From Anaerolineae bacterium (GTDB lineage Bacteria; Chloroflexota; Anaerolineae; Aggregatilineales; Phototrophicaceae), in assembly GCA_025454675.1 (NCBI GenBank), contig JALONZ010000358.1, positions 1 to 5,090 on the forward strand: 5,090 nt of DNA, written 5' to 3'. The notes beneath the pieces are model-generated. The model ran no database searches and was not told the DNA's origin. It was given only the letters and a program-made list of their open reading frames with translations. A program made the position numbers and the translations under genes. This document shows, in pieces, positions 4,785 to 5,090 of this stretch (the stretch's first letter is position 1; each line of letters begins with the position of its first letter).

Positions 4785-5090
4785 TTGTTCAAGGGTGAAA
4801 AAATTCACCGTGCTATCGAATAGCCCAAACATCTCATTGAACACGGTTTCATCATAACCATTGGGCAGATACAAATCGAAAAAGTAAACAGTGTCATTTT
4901 CATAGAATATCAGGTAATAGCCATACCCTGTCTCAGCATAACTGTATTCCACCGCAATGCCACTATAACCCGTTGTGGTCGTGAATGAGAATGGGTCTTG
5001 GAGTGGGGTGACAGTTTCCATGATGAAGCCTTCGAGGTTGGCATAGGCATCATCGAGTGAATTACCTGCAAGCAGTTCCAGATAGATATA
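4782..5090 (-). CDS. C-terminal part of an unrecognised protein (start beyond window)
   Basis: The minus-strand frame is open from the right edge of the window to a TAG at 4782-4784, giving 102 codons. An ATG at 5021 is only an internal methionine candidate, because the frame continues 23 codons upstream with protein-like sequence (ELLAGNSLDDAYANLEGF). The fragment is rich in tyrosine, phenylalanine and threonine, acidic and low in lysine. It has alternating aromatic and polar residues (GIAVEYSYAETGYGYYLIFY, then VYFFDLYL) that suggest beta strands, and it ends STVNFFTLEQ. No transmembrane segment or catalytic motif is visible. The style resembles secreted or lipoprotein-anchored beta-rich domains, but the N-terminus that would show a signal peptide is missing. 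I do not recognise the family. It converges on nfi. Confidence 0.65.
   Translation of the reverse strand, partial: YIYLELLAGNSLDDAYANLEGFIMETVTPLQDPFSFTTTTGYSGIAVEYSYAETGYGYYLIFYENDTVYFFDLYLPNGYDETVFNEMFGLFDSTVNFFTLEQ

Overview
The window reads as bacterial chromosome, most likely from the phylum Chloroflexota (Anaerolineae-like). I infer this from three things: the RNA polymerase beta subunit sequence, a long lineage-type insertion near the beta C-terminus that I associate from memory with Chloroflexota, and intergenic palindromes beginning TGTAGGG, which I also associate with these genomes. No database was searched, so the placement is tentative. Hand counts put base composition at about 30-32% GC in the 5' part of rpoB and 55-58% a few hundred bases later.

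Layout: 1-182 is an upstream control region with a good sigma70-type promoter (TTGACG, 18-base spacer, extended -10 TGTTATGAT) and a strong Shine-Dalgarno that favours a TTG start at 183. Positions 183-3976 hold rpoB, but in two reading frames. The first frame stops at 1472, just after the SSQLSQFM motif. The second frame matches beta only from GPNIGL (1454) to the C-terminus. About 48-49 residues are missing at the join, corresponding roughly to E. coli beta 517-565. These include most of the rifampicin pocket and fork loop 2, and the frame shifts by one. The rest of the gene looks intact and conserved. Positions 3977-4065 hold a perfect 30-bp palindrome plus a third copy of one arm and a short T-run, which can be read as the rpoB terminator. 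Positions 4066-4737 encode a complete 223-residue endonuclease V (nfi). Positions 4748-4784 form an imperfect hairpin between nfi and a convergent gene. Positions 4782-5090 are the C-terminal part of an unrecognised minus-strand protein whose start lies outside the window.

The genes do not form an obvious pathway. rpoB appears to be a single-gene unit with its own promoter and terminator; neither rplL (upstream) nor rpoC (downstream) is in view. nfi is a DNA-repair gene that may have its own promoter overlapping the rpoB stop codon. The main puzzle is whether the rpoB gap is a real mutation (implying another rpoB copy), a split subunit, or an assembly collapse at a very conserved segment. I consider the assembly explanation at least as likely as biology. 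I see no RNA genes, CRISPR array, transposase or new multi-gene system.
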